Notes: generated by a model not told the origin, from the sequence alone. A DNA stretch of 64,000 nt from Arachis hypogaea (GCF_003086295.3 NC_092042.1:44452137-44516136), one strand, 5' to 3'; shown: positions 34,110 through 46,335, counted from the first letter of the stretch. Program-made: numbers and translations.

Positions 34110-35279
34110 CTACATGTCAAAATTTATGCTGAGACTTATGGCAGATTGGGCAAGTGTCACTCTTCTGGCAAAGGATAAGACTTTACTTTTCCATCCTTTC
34201 CATTTGCCATTAATTCTTTCTAGAACTACTTTGAAATTGCCTTTCTTCTTTCTTTTATTGTTAAGCATTGTTCCTAGGCTTCTTCCAAGGGTCCTGTTTT
34301 CTTTAAAATCGTACTTTTTCAAAATCTCCAACCTAGTTGTTGCCGGGGCATTCTTAGAGAACACAATAGAAGATTTGTGACTATTAATTCGCAGTGCAGC
34401 TGTTTCACAAAAAAGCCCCAAAGTCATGTTAATGTTCTGCATTTGTTGCGTTGATGCTTCTGCAAAAAGTAGTAAGGCGTCGACAAACATAAGATGGGAA
34501 AGATGAATCCCATTCCTGCCGATTACAAAAAGGTCCCAGCTTCCATTGACCATATCCTTTTGCAATCAGCTGAGATAATTTATCCATGAAAATGACAAAG
34601 AGGTAAGGAGATAGTGGGTCTCCTTGCCTAATGCCTCTTATAGGGATAAAAATTATCAGTTTTTCCTTCGTTTCATAACACGTTATAGTTGACCTTAGAG
34701 ACCCCTTCATGATTATATTAACTACTCGTTGGGGCAAGCAGAACTCCTTTAGTCTATATTCAATGAAACTCCATCTAGTCTTGTCATAAGTCTTTTCAAA
34801 GTCAATTTTGGTTTTCATGTAGAATTTTCTGTCTCGTATCCTTTTCATCGAATGCATGACTTCTTTCGTAATAAGTATATTATCATTATTTTTCCGTCTT
34901 GGGATAAGGCTTCATTGGTAAATAACAATTCTATCACCAAAAAAATGTTTTATCCTTTGTATAAGGATTTTAGTGATGATTTTATACTTCACATTGCACA
35001 AAGCAATGGGCTTGAATTGGTTAATGAACTCTAAGTGCTGAATTTTCAGAATGAGAGCTAAGAGAGTAGTATTTATGTCCTTGATAAGAGTTAAAGAGTA
35101 GGATGAGTCCAACAAGCTTTGACAAAACTACAGGTCTTCTCTTTAGTAATCTCCCAATTATTCTTAAAAAAGGTGGCTAGAAAGCCATCGTCTTCGGGCG
35201 CTATTAGAGATCCAATGTTAAACAAAGCTTTCTTTATTTTTATGTCTATCGGCATGGCTTCTAAGTACCTGCAATTCAA
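34110..35279 (-). pseudogene. LINE: reverse transcriptase domain
   Basis: From 35279: KKALFNIGSLIAPEDDGF, then FKPIALCNVKYKIITKILI, FEKTYDKTRWSFIEYRL (motif A region), GIRQGDPLSPYLFVI (motif B), and SHLMFVDALLLFAEAS where the catalytic FADD box has become FVDA. The second catalytic Asp is therefore lost. The pieces lie in different frames (35279-35091, 35115-34912, 34857-34429, 34565-34110). It would copy LINE RNA by target-primed reverse transcription. Confidence 0.85.
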
Positions 35280-35302
35280 ACAATCTGAATTAGATATGTT
35301 AA

Positions 35303-36487
35303 CACTTCAAAAAAACGTTGAGTACTGTCGGATTTATCGTCAAAAAAAGGAAAAAATTCTACGGTAATTAAGTTACCGTTAGAATAAAGTAGACAGTATA
35401 AACCTCGTCGGTCACATAATACCGGCAGATTTCTTGTGTCAGACGATAATTTTCATCGGATTTAGTGATGGAATATAGTTAGCATCAAAATGGAATCTGG
35501 TGAATATTACCGGTGGTATTTTTTGACGGTAACGTTGGCACTATATCGTACGTCTCCCTGCCAACTTACTGTCGAAATTCGACAGTAGCTTTTTTATTTT
35601 TTTAAATCTTTTTTCGTCCATCTATAATGTATCCTTGATAATTAATAATTGAAATAGTACTTTAAACTTGATATGAAATATCAAAAATATAAATTAAACA
35701 TACGGAACGACTTGAAATTGAAATATCTAAAACAATGCTAATTATATTACATTCTTCACAAAGTTTCTTAAAGAAATACATATCACAGAACTATATTTAC
35801 ATTAAACCTATTCAGATTCATTATCTACTTCCTCTTGTTCATTATCCTCCTCCTCCGAGGTAGTTTTCTTATTATCATCAAACTCATCTTCCTCTTCTTC
35901 GTCGCCATCGACCCCGTCTTCTTTTTGAAGATCTTCGTCCTCTGGTGGATGTGCGTCGGCATCTATTCCAAGCTCAATGATCTCATCATCCATAACAGCA
36001 GACCTAAGGGTGATCAACTCACCGATATCAACCACTATTTTTGAAGGAGTTGGTTCATCAATCTGGTAAGGTTCTTTACCCTCTGTTCTATCATCAGATT
36101 CAATGTGGCCTTTTGGCTTAGTCTTAATTACAACCACCCAACTAGACTTAGATTAACCCGAATATGACAAATCGTATACATGTCGTGCATTTTGAGGTAA
36201 AATATAGGATCGTAGTGCCTATATTTCCTGGATACATTAAGTTTAGTGATATTGTAGTCTTTGTACTTTTGTGTTCCTTGTTGCGAACGCAACACTGTAC
36301 ACCAAATTAATCAGAATGAACCCCGCCTGAATCCCCACGAGCCCAAACTCCGGTGTTATCTGTTTTCTTTCCAATCGACCACTATAAGGCATGGAATCGA
36401 TATCCATTAACATTGTATATTGGGTAGCTAGTGTTCTTATTCATTGGACCCCAACTAAGTGCAACTAGTTCCAAATCTGTTGTGTCA
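35303..36487 (-). mobile_element. CACTA (En/Spm) transposon fragment with one terminus
   Basis: Starts CACTTCAAAAAAACG, a CACTA-type terminus, followed by subterminal GTCGGAT/CGTCGG/ACCGG units (about 35325-35580). The opposite terminus is missing: the sequence stops inside coding DNA at the 5' LTR of D. GTTAA precedes it (35298-35302) and GTTAG follows it (36488-36492). Confidence 0.75.
35808..36480 (-). pseudogene. CACTA transposase-ORF C-terminal region (DUF4216-like)
   Basis: Reads in pieces ALSWGPMNKNTSYPIYNVNGYRFHAL, NTGVWARGDSGG, LPQNARHVYDLSYSG, then VVVIKTKPKGHIESDD and an acidic tail. This order (VNGYRFH, NSGVxxxxD, vYY.PYP, WWVVIKTKPR) is that of the DUF4216 region behind the TNP2 transposase of plant CACTA elements. 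Two or three frameshifts and stops. Only the last 109 codons (36137-35808) are open. Confidence 0.75.
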
Positions 36488-36492
36488 GTTAG

Positions 36493-38030
36493 TGATGAGC
36501 GGATATTTTATACGCTTTTGAGGGTAATTTCATGTAGTTTTTAGTATGTCTTAGTTAGTTTTTAGTATATTTTTATTAGTTTTTAGGCAAAATTCATATT
36601 TCTGGACTTTACTATGAGTTTGTATGTTTTTCTGTGATTTTAGGTATTTTCTAGATGAAATTGAGGGAGCTGAGCAAAAATCTGATTCAGGCTAAAAAAA
36701 GACTGCTGATGCTGTTGGATTCTGACCTCCCTACTCTCGGAATAGATTTTTTGGAGCTACAGGAGTCCAATTGGCGCGCTCTTAATTGGGTTAGAAAGTA
36801 GACATCTAGGACTTTCCAGCAATATATAATAGTCCATACTTTGCTCAAAGATAAACGATGTAAACTGGCGTTTAACGCTAGTTCCATGTTCCATTCTGGC
36901 GTTAAACGCCAGAAACAGGTTACCAGTTGGAGTTAAACACCCAAAATAGGTTACAACCTGTTGTTTAACTCCAGAAACAGCCCAGGCACGTGAAAATCTC
37001 AAGCCTCAGCCCCAGCACACACCAAGTGGGCCCCAGAAATGGATTTCTACACTATCTATCTTAGTTTACTCATTTTCTGTAAACCTAGGTTACTAGTTTA
37101 GTATTTAAACAACTTTTAGAGATTTATTTTGGATCTCATGACATTTTAGATCTGAACTTTGTACTCTTTGACGGCATGAGTCTCTAAAGTCCATTGTTGG
37201 GGGTGAGGAGCCCTGCTGTGTCTCGATGAATTAATACAATTATTTCTGTTTTCTATTCAAACACGCTTGTTTCTATCTAAGATATTCATTTGTACTTTAA
37301 TATGAAGAAGGTGATGATCTGTGACACTCATCACCATTCTCAACTTATGAACGCGTGCCTGACAACCACTTCCGTTCTACCTTCGATTGAATGAGTATCT
37401 CTTGGATTCCTTAATCAGAATCTTCGTGGTATAAGCTAGAATCCATTGGCAGCATTCTTGAGAATCCGGAAAGTCTAAACCTTGTCTATGGTATTCCGAG
37501 TAGGATTCAGGGATTGAATGACTGTGACGAGCTTCAAACTCACAAAGGTTGGGCGTAGTGACAGACGCAAAAGGATCAATGGATCCTATTCCAACATGAG
37601 TGAGAACCGACAGATGATTAGCCATGTGGTGACAGCGCACCTGGACCATTTTCACTGAGAGGACGGATGGTAGCCATTGACAACGGTGATCCACCAACAC
37701 ACATCTTGCCATAGAAGGAACCTTGCGTGCGTGAAGAAGATGACAGTAGGAAATTAGAGATTCAGAAGATAAAGCATCTCCAAAACCCCAACACATTCTC
37801 CATTACTGCGTAACAAATACTCATTTCATGCTCTTTCACTTTTTACAATTGAAACTAAAGAACCCTATTGGTATCCTCACTAAGAATAATAAGATAACCA
37901 TAGCTTTCTTCAAGCCGGCAATCTCCGTGGGATCGACCCTTACTCACGTAAGGTATTACTTGGACGACCCAGTGCACTTGCTGGTTAGTTGTGCGGAATT
38001 ACATAGTGTGAGTGTAATTTTTGTGCACCA
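36493..38030 (+). repeat. 5' LTR of element D
   Basis: Starts TGATGAGCGGATATTTTATACG, the reverse complement type of B's and E's LTR end, and ends TTGTGCACCA. GGCGTTTAACGC units at about 36868-36960. Confidence 0.92.
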
Positions 38031-38036
38031 AGTTTT

Positions 38037-38054
38037 TGGCGCCGTTGCTTAGGA
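38037..38054 (+). other. Primer binding site of element D
   Basis: TGGCGCCGTTGCTTAGGA, 6 bases after the LTR. The first 12 bases match the tRNA-Asp complement and the rest has drifted. Confidence 0.8.
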
Positions 38055-38996
38055 TTGTTCGAGTTTGAACAACTAACGGTTTATTTTGTTGCTTAGATTA
38101 GAAAAAGTTTGTCTTTTGGGTCAGAGTCTTTTATTTTCTTTTCAAAAAATTTTTCAAAAATATTATTTTTCTTTATTAATTTTGAGTTTTTCTGTGAGTT
38201 TAGTGTCATGTTTTAAGTTTGGTGTCAATTGCATGCTTTTCTTTATCTTTCAATTTTCGAATTGGATGTTTTTGTTTTCCTTTAAAAATACCTTTTTAAA
38301 ACACGTTAAATTTATAGCTCAGTTGGTTAAAGCGTGTGCTTGTGTTCTTGGTAATTGGGTATCTTCCTTTTAAAAATTTTTAAAAATAATTTTTCTTTGA
38401 TTAAATCTTGTGCCAAATTTTAAGTTTGGTGTTCTCTTGTTAATTTTCCTTTAGTTTTCGAAAATTTTATTGTGGTTTTCTAAAAATTTTAAGTTTGGTG
38501 TTCTATCTTCATGTTCTTGTTGTTCTTGTGAGTCTTCAAAGTGTTCTTGAGTCTTCTTTGTGTTTTTATCTTAAAATTTTTAAGTTTGGTGTTCCTTGGT
38601 GTTTTCCCTCCAAAATTTTTGAGAACAAGGAGCATTAGATCTAAAAATTTTAAGTCTTGTGTCTTTTGTGTGTTTTTCTCTTTCATCATAAAATTCAAAA
38701 ATAAAAAAATATCTTTTCTAACTATTTTTAAGCAAATATTTCAAAATTTTTCATAAAAATTTAGATTTCAATTTCAAAATTTTATCTTATCATATCTTAG
38801 TTGTTAAGATTTTTAAAATCATATCTTTTTCAAAAATATCCTAACAACTTTCTCTCTCCTCACTTTTTCGAAAATTCTCATAAAATATTTTCAATTCTTT
38901 TTTTTATTTTTATTGTAGTTTTTATTCTATTTTATTTTATTATTTCAAAAAAAATTTTATAATAAAATAAATCCACATTATCTCCCTTTCTCCATC
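38055..38996 (+). other. 5' leader of element D with polypurine-like motif repeats
   Basis: Non-coding, T-rich. Four copies of AAGTTTGGTGT at 38215, 38422, 38491 and 38582, the motif that also forms the polypurine tract. A tRNA A-box-like TAGCTCAGTTGG lies at 38315-38326 without a B box. Confidence 0.65.
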
Positions 38997-40204
38997 ATGG
39001 ACCTAAGTGGACATGAACAGTCCAGAAGGACTCTGGGGTCATATGCTAACCCCACTACTACTTCATATGGGAGTAGTATCCGTATACCCTCCATCGGAGT
39101 CAGTAGTTTTGAGTTGAATCTTCAGCTCATTATCATGATGCAACAAAGTTGCCAGTATTCCGATCTTCCACAAGAAGAACCTACAGTTTCTGGCACAGTT
39201 TTTACAAATTGCTGACACAGTACATGATAAGGAAGTAGATCAGGATGTCTACAGATTATTACTATTTTCATTTGCTGTAAAAGACCAAGCTAAGAAGTGG
39301 TTAAATAACCAACCTATGGCTAGCATAAGGACATAGAAACAGCTGTCAGAAAAATTCCTGAATCAATACTTCCCTCCAAAACGGATGACACAGCAAAGGC
39401 TGAACATCCAAGGCTTTAAACAAGGAGATAATGAATCTCTTTATGATTCCTGGGAGAGATATAGAGAGATGCTAAGAAAATGCCCCTCTGAAATGTTTTC
39501 AAAGTGGATGCAGTTAGACATCTTCTATTATGGCCTTACAGAGAAAGCTCAGATGTCTTTGGACCACTCAGCTGGTGGATCCATACAGATGAGAAAGACA
39601 AATGAAGAAGCTCAAGAGCTCATTGATACAGTTGCCAGAAATTAGAATCTGTACCTAAGTAGTGAACGTTCCATGAAAGAAGAGGCCAAAACAGTAACTG
39701 CTGAACTCAGTCCTGCAGAACAAGCTACCGAATTCAATCAGTAATTAGATTTTCTAACAAAACAGCTAGCCAAATTCAAGGAGATACTACAAGACACAAG
39801 AATGGCTAATATGAATATGGAAGTGTAGTTAAAGCAAACAGAATAGCAGTTATCAAAACAAATAACAGAAGAGTGCCAAGCAGTTCAATTAAGAAGTGGG
39901 AAAATATTAAATACCTCACTTCAAGGCAGCAGGAAGCCAAGAAATGAACAAACTGCTACCCAAAATCCCTCTGAGGACAGTAAGAGCCCAGAGAGAAATA
40001 ATTATGGCGCTCAAACGCCAGAAGAGGGTGGAGAGCTGGCGTTAAATGCCCAACCCATGCTCAGTTCTGGCGTTCAAACGCCAGAAACAAGTAAGAAGTT
40101 GGCGTTGAACGCCCAAAGGAAGCTCAGTTCTGGCGTTCAGACGCCAAAAACAAGTAAGGAGTTGGCACACCACTCCAGCTTCCAACCTTGGCATTCCAAC
40201 GCCA
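38997..40204 (+). pseudogene. gag: gag of element D
   Basis: Starts MDLSGHEQSRRTLGSY. Contains SIRIPSIGVSSFELN (same block as B), then in a shifted frame VYRLLLFSFAVKDQAKKWL, FLNQYFPPKRMTQQRL, ESLYDSWERYREMLRKCP, and MSLDHSAGGSIQMRKTNEEA. The tail has QLSKQITEEC and a Ser/Asn-rich part in which four GGCGTTNAACGCC palindromes (40011-40200) are translated as repeated ALNAQ and GVQTP peptides. Frameshift at about 39190 and four or more stops. No CCHC knuckle seen. Confidence 0.82.
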
Positions 40205-41389
40205 GTGAGGGATCAGACACATACAAGTGCTGATAGCAACCCCTCTAAAAAGGCTTCTCCAACCATATCTGTAGGAAATAAACCTGCAGCAACTAAGGTT
40301 GAAGAATACAAAGCCAAAATGCCTTATCCTCAGAAACTCTGCCAAGCGGAACAGGATAAGCAATTTTCCCGCTTTGCAGACTATCTCAGGACTCTTAAAA
40401 TAAAGATTCCGTTTGCAGAGGCACTTGAGCAAATACCCTCTTATGCTAAGTTCATGAACGAGATCTTAAGTCATAAGAAGGATTGGAGAGAAACTGAAAA
40501 AGTTTACCTCACTGAAGAATGCAGTGCAGTCATTCTGAAAAACTTACCAGAGAAGCTTAAAGATCCCAAAAGCTTCATGATACCATGCACATTAGAGGGT
40601 ACTTGTACCAAGAAAGCTCTATGTGATCTTGGAGCAAGTATCAACCTAATACATGCATCCACTATCAAAAAGCTTGGTATGACTGAAGAAGTCAAACCAA
40701 CCCGGATATGTCTCCAATTTGTTGATGGCTCCATTAAATACCCATCAGGCGTGATTGAAGACATGATTGTCAAAGTTGGGCCATTTGCCTTTCCCACTGA
40801 CTTTGTGGTGCTGGAAATGGAGGAGCACAATAGTGCAACTCTCATTCTAGGAAGACCTTTCCTAGCAACTGGACGAACCCTCATTGACGTCCAAAAAGGG
40901 GAATTAACTCTGAGAGTCAATGAGGACGAGTTTAAGTTGAATGTTGTCAAAGCTATGCAGCATCCAGACACCTCAAATGACTGCATGAGCATTGATATTA
41001 TTGACTCTCTAGTGGAAGAAGTCAATATGACTGAGAGTCTCGAATCAGAGCTAGAGGATATCTTTAAAGATGTTCAGCTTGATCTGGAGGAACCAGAGAG
41101 AATAATAGAACCTCTGAAAATCCCTCAGGAAGAGGAGAAACCTCCTAAACCTGAGCTCAAATCATTACCACCATCTCTGAAATATGCATTTCTGGGAGAA
41201 TGTGACACTTTTCCTGTAATCATAAGCTCTACCTTAGAGACACAGGAAGAGGAAGCACTAATTCAAGTGCTGAGGACACACAAGACAGCTCTTGGGTGGT
41301 CCATCAGTGATCTTAAGGGCATTAGCCCAGCTAGATGCATGCACAAGATCCTATTGGAAGATGACGCTAAGCTACTGGTTCAACCTTAG
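40205..41389 (+). pseudogene. pol: Protease and pre-RT linker of element D (394-codon open frame)
   Basis: An open frame of 394 codons. Residues 40-110 are the conserved linker before the protease (KMPYPQKLCQAEQDKQFSRF). The aspartic protease has KALCDLGASINLIHAS with the catalytic Asp at residue 141, and TLILGRPFLATG near residue 217. An acidic linker follows (about 270-340), then the RT lead-in with HKTALGWSISDLKGISPARC. The stop at 41389 interrupts just before RT (RRLNPAMKEVV continues in frame at 41390). Annotated as pseudogene because the polyprotein cannot be made whole, though this segment is open. Confidence 0.85.
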
Positions 41390-41508
41390 AGGCGGCTGAA
41401 TCCAGCCATGAAGGAGGTGGTGCAGAAGGAGGTCACTAAATTACTAGAGGCTGTGATTATTTATCCTATTTCTGATAGCCCCTGGGTGAGCCCTGTCCAA
41501 GTCGTCCC
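41390..41508 (+). pseudogene. pol: RT of element D, first piece
   Basis: RRLNPAMKEVVQKEVTKLLE then SDSPWVSPVQVVP, the start of Ty3/Gypsy RT, cut by solo LTR E. It resumes at 43303 with KKGGMTVV. Confidence 0.85.
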
Positions 41509-43297
41509 TGGTGGACGAAATTGTGATCACTGTTCTTTAAGTTGTATGAAATTATTATTGTGGCATCAGTTGAATTCACAACTCCGTTCAACTAACCAGC
41601 AAGTGTACTGGGTCGTCCAAGTAATAAACCTTACGTGAGTAAGGGTCGATCCCACAGAGATTGTTGGTATGAAGCAAGCTATGGTTACCTTGTAAATCTC
41701 AGTTAGGCAGATTAAATTGGTTTATGGGTTTTGAAAATAGAAATAAGAAAATAAATAATAAAAGGGATAGAATACTTATGCAGATTCATTGGTGAGAATT
41801 TCAGATAAGTGTATGGAGATACTGTATGGCTCAAGGACGCCTGCTTTCCTACTGCTTCAACTCAATCCTTCTTACTCCTTTCCATGGCAAGCTGTGTATA
41901 GGGGTTCACCATCAGCGGTGGCTACTTTCAATCCTCTCGGGAAAATGATCCTATGCGGCTATCACTCGCATGGCTAATCGTCTGGAGGCATCACCCATGG
42001 TTGATGGCTACATCCCATCCTCGCAGTGAAAACTACGCTCACGCACTCTGTCACAGCACGGCTAATCACTGGTTGGTTCCTGCGCCTACTGGAATAGAAT
42101 CCCTTGATTCTTTTGCGTCTGTCACTAACGCCCAGCACTTGCAAGTTTGAAGCACGTCACAGTCATTCATTACCGGAATCCTACTCGGAATACCATAGAC
42201 AAGGTGAGACTTTCCGGATTCCCAGGATCCTACTCGGAATACCACAGACAAGGTGAGACTTTCCGGATCCTCATAAATGCCGCCATCTATCTAGCTTATA
42301 CCACGAAGATTCTGTTGGGGAATCTAAGAGATACACATTCAAGCTCGGTTGCATGTAGAACGGAAGTGGTTGTCAATCACGTGTGTTCCTAAGTGAGAAT
42401 GATAATGATCGTCACTTTCATCATTACACTCGTCATGTTCTTGGGTACGAATGAATATCTTGGAATAAGAATAAGAGAGATTTGAATAAAACAAAATAGA
42501 ATTGCATTAATACTTGAGGTACAGCAGAGCTCCACACCCTTAATCTATGGTGTGCAGAAACTCCACCGTTGAAAATACATAAGTAAAAGATTCAGGCATG
42601 GCCGAATGGCCAGCCCTCTCCATGATCAAGTGACCGAATAGTCAAGAGATTATACTGTCAAAAGATGTCTAATACAATAGTTAAATGTTCTATTTATAAT
42701 AAACTAGCTCCTAGGGTTTACATGAGTAAGTAATTGATGCATAAATCCACTTCCGGGGCCCACTTGGTGTATGTTTGGGCTGAGCTTGATCAATCCACGA
42801 GCTGAGGCTTCTCTTGGAGTTGAACTCCGATTTATGACGTGTTTTGGGCGTTCAACTCCGGATCATGACGTTTTTCTGGCGTTTAACTCCAGACAGCAGC
42901 ATGTACTTGGCGTTCAACGCCAAGTTACGTCGTCAATCTCCAAATAAAGTATGGACTATTATATATTGCTGGAAAGCCCTGGATGTCTACTTTCCAACGC
43001 CGTTGAGATCGCGCCAATTGGAGTTCTGTAGCTCCAGAAAATCCATTTCGAGTGCAGGGAGGTCAGATTCCAACAGCATCAGCAGTCCTTTTGTCAGCCT
43101 TTTTCAGAGTTTTGCTCAAGTCCCTCAATTTCAGCCAGAATTTACCTGAAATCACAGAAAAACACACAAACTCATAGTAAAGTCCAAAAATGTGAATTTA
43201 ACACAAAAACTAATGAAAACATCCCTAAAAGTAGCTCAAACTTACTAAAAACTATCTAAAAACAATGCCAAAAAGCGTATAAATTATCCGCTCATCA
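41509..43297 (-). mobile_element. Solo LTR E inside the RT of D
   Basis: Starts TGGTGGACGAAATTG and ends CCGCTCATCA, like B's LTR, in opposite orientation to D. Exact 5-bp duplication GTCCC at 41504-41508 and 43298-43302. 1789 bp, with no internal region or primer site, so it is the result of LTR-LTR recombination. A 49-bp tandem duplication lies at about 42175-42272 and accounts for part of the extra length against B's LTR. Confidence 0.93.
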
Positions 43298-43302
43298 GTC
43301 CC

Positions 43303-44629
43303 TAAGAAGGGTGGCATGACAGTGGTTCATAATGAAAAAAATGAACTGGTTCCTACAAGAACAGTTACAAGGTGGCGTATGTGTATTGATTACCGAAGGC
43401 TCAATACAGCTACCAGAAAGGATCATTTTCCTTTACCATTCAGAGACTAGATGCTAGAAAGACTAGTAGGTCATGATTACTACTGCTTTCTGGATGGATA
43501 TTCAGGTTATAATCAAATTGCAGTAGATCCCCAGGATCAAGAGAAAACAACATTCACATGTCCATCTGGAGTATTTGCATATAGAAGGATGCCATTTGGT
43601 CTGTGCAATGCACCTGCAACCTTTCAAAGGTGCATGCTCTCTATTTTCTCTGATATGGTGGAAAAATTTCTGGAAGTCTTCATGGATGACTTTTCAGTAT
43701 TTGGAGACTCATTCAGCTCCTGTCTTGACCATCTAGCACTTGTTCTAAAGAGGTGCCAAGAGACTAACCTGATTTTAAATTGGGAGAAATGTCACTTTAT
43801 GGTGACTGAAGGAATTGTCCTTGGGCACAAAATTTCGAACAAGGGAATAGAGGTGGATCAAGCTAAGGTAGAGGTAATTGAAAAATTACCACCACCTGCC
43901 AATGTTAAGGCAATCAGAAGCTTTCTGGGGCATGCAGGATTCTATAGGAGATTTATAAAAGATTTTTTAAAAATTGCAAAACCTCTGAGTAATCTGCTAG
44001 CTGCAGACACACCATTTATCTTTGATAAGGAGTGTCTGCAGGTGCTTGAGACTCTGAAAGCTATGCTGGTCACAACACCAGTCATCTTTGCACCAGACTG
44101 GACATTACCATTTAAACTAATGTGTGATGCCCGTGACCATGCCATTGGTGTAGTGTTGGGGCAAAGGCATGACAAGCTTCTGCATGACATTCATTATGCC
44201 AGTCATGCTTTAAATGATGCACAGAAGAACTATGCAACCACAGAAAAAGAGTTACTTGCAGTGGTTTACGCAATTGACAAGTTCAGATCTTATTTAGTAG
44301 GATCAAAAGTGATTATGTACACTGACCATGCTGCTCTTAAATATCTACTCACAAAGTAGGACTCAAAACCCAGAGTCACAAGATGGGTGTTGCTTCTGCA
44401 AGAGTTTGATATAGAAATAAGAGATAGAAAAGGGACAGAGAACCAAGTAGCAGATCACCTATCCCGAATAGAACCAGTAGAAGGGGCGTCCCTCCCTCTT
44501 ACTGAGATCTCTGAAAACTTTCCGAATGAGCAACTCTTTGCCATCCAGGAAGTACCATGGTTTGCAGACATTGCAAACTACAAGGCTTTGAGATTCATAC
44601 CCAAAGAGTATAGTAGGCAGCAATCATAG
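43303..44629 (+). pseudogene. pol: RT and RNase H of element D
   Basis: RT: TRWRMCIDYRRLNTATRKDH, a stop at about 43449, FLDGYSGYNQIAVDPQDQ, RRMPFGLCNAPATFQRCM, and the catalytic FMDD box at 43679-43690. Then VLGHKISNKGIEVDQAKVE and the connection domain FLGHAGFYRRFIKDF. RNase H: FKLMCDARDHAIGVVLGQR, TEKELLAVVYAIDKFRSYL, MYTDHAALKYL, a stop at 44357, then [18 protein letters not shown] and RNase H catalytic residues look present, so the losses are stops rather than active-site changes. A single RNase H, unlike F. Confidence 0.88.
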
Positions 44630-45834
44630 AAATTGATCTCGGATGCAGAGTACTATTTTTGGGATGAACCATATCTCTTCAAGAGATGTGCAGACGGAGT
44701 AATCTGTAGATGTGTACCTAAAGAAGACGCACAGAAGATCCTCTGGCATTTCCATGGATCATAGTATGGAGGACATTTTGGAAGTGAGCGAACAGCCACA
44801 AGAGTCCTCTAATGTGGCTTCTACTGGCTTACTCTCTATAAAGACTCCCGAGAGTTTGTACGTAATTATGACAATTGCCAAAGATCTGGCAATCTGCCTC
44901 ACGGTTATGCCATGCCTCAACAAGGAATCTTAGAGATTGAGTTGTTTGATATATGGGGTATTGATTTCATGGGGCCTTTCCCACCATCATACTCAAACAC
45001 TTATATTCTGGTGGTAGTGGATTATGTATCCAAATGGGTGGAGGCTATTGCAACACCCACAAATGATACTAAGACAGTGCTGAAATTCCTCCAGAAATAC
45101 ATCTTCAGTAGATTTGGTGTCCCTAAAGTACTAATCAGTGATGTGGGCGCTCATTTCTGCAATAAACAGCTTTACTCTGCTATGGTTCGATATGGAGTCA
45201 GCTACAGGGTGGCAACTCTATATCATCCACAGACAAATGGGCAAGCTGAATCTCTAATAGAGAACTTAAAAGAATCCCGGAACGGATTGTGATTAACCGT
45301 AGAAGGGATTGAGCAAGAAGCTTGGACGATGCTCTGTGGGCATACAGAACAGCATTCAAGACTCCTATAGGGACCTCTCCATACCAGCTCATGTATGGAA
45401 AAGTCTGTCACTTGCCAGTGGAACTGGAAGACAAGGCCTACTGTGCAACCAGATTCCTAAACCTTGATGCCAAGTTAGTTGGAGAGAAAAGATTGCTCCA
45501 GTTATATGAGATATAGGAATTCAGACTCAATGCTTTCGAAAATGTAAAAATTTATAAAGAGAAAACAAAAAGATGGCATGATAAGAAGCTGTCATTCAAA
45601 GTCTTTGAGCCAAGACAGAAGGTTCTGCTGTTTAATTCTAGGCTCAGATTATTCCTCGGGAAATTGAAATCCCGGTGGAGAGGACCATATGGGATTACAG
45701 GTGTGTCACTATATGGATACGTAGAGCTTCAAGATAATGATTCTGACAAAAAGTTCATTGTTAATGGACAGAGACTCAAACATTATCTTGAAAGCAATTT
45801 TGAGCAAGAATGCTCAAAACTGATACTTGATTAA
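44630..45834 (+). pseudogene. pol: Integrase of element D
   Basis: After RNase H: a zinc-binding region in pieces (ILWHFHGS, stop, [27 protein letters not shown]), then the core in the open frame 44912-45292: [38 protein letters not shown]. The DDE residues are Asp18, Asp77 and Glu113 of that frame, with 35 residues between the last two. After a frameshift near 45290: [20 protein letters not shown] and a C-terminal part with RWRGPYGITGVSLYGYVEL. It would insert the cDNA with 5-bp duplications, matching those seen around B, C and E. Confidence 0.87.
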
Positions 45835-45875
45835 AGTTCAGTAATAGTCAAGCTAAAGACAATAAAAAAGCGCTT

Positions 45876-45893
45876 GCTGGGAGGCAACCCAGC
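45876..45893 (+). other. AGGCAA-loop hairpin of element D
   Basis: GCTGGG-AGGCAA-CCCAGC, perfect 6-bp stem, preceded by AAAAAGCGCTT. It lies 42 bp after the integrase end. Confidence 0.75.
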
Positions 45894-46059
45894 CATTAAC
45901 AAAGCTTATTTGTTAATTACATGATAATTTTACAAGTTCATATTAATTATCTTCAAGGTAAAATAGCAATTGCATGAGTTCACAGAGTTACAGAAAGGAT
46001 TCAGAGGATGAAATAGCAAAAAGAAGCTCACTGGTGCGAAAAAGCCAGCAAGAGCTGTT

Positions 46060-46335
46060 TTGGGCGTTAAACGCCCAAAAGAAGCATCTACTGGGCGTTT
46101 AACGCCAGTAGAGATAGCCATCTGAGCGTTAAACGCCAGAAAGAAGCAGCTTCTGGGCGTTTAACGCCAAATTTACAGCGTCCTGGGCGTTCACAAAAAT
46201 GCCCAGTGATAAGGGAGTTTCTGGCGTTTAACGCCAGCTAGAAGCAACAGCCGGGTGTTAAACGCCCAGACGAAGCACCAACTGGGCGTTAAACGCCCAA
46301 AACATGCAGCAGTTGGGCGTTTAACGCCAGGATTG
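46060..46335. repeat. Array of GGCGTTTAACGCC palindromes, element D
   Basis: About eight units such as TGGGCGTTAAACGCCCA and TGGCGTTTAACGCCAG, spaced roughly 30 bp. The linkers often start AGAAGCA or AGCA. Some units are decayed (GGGTGTTAAACGCCC). 46336-46830 is T/C-rich low-complexity sequence. Confidence 0.9.

Noticed and set aside
38307..38370. tRNA gene
   Set aside because: Only the A box fits; no anticodon arm, T arm or B box.
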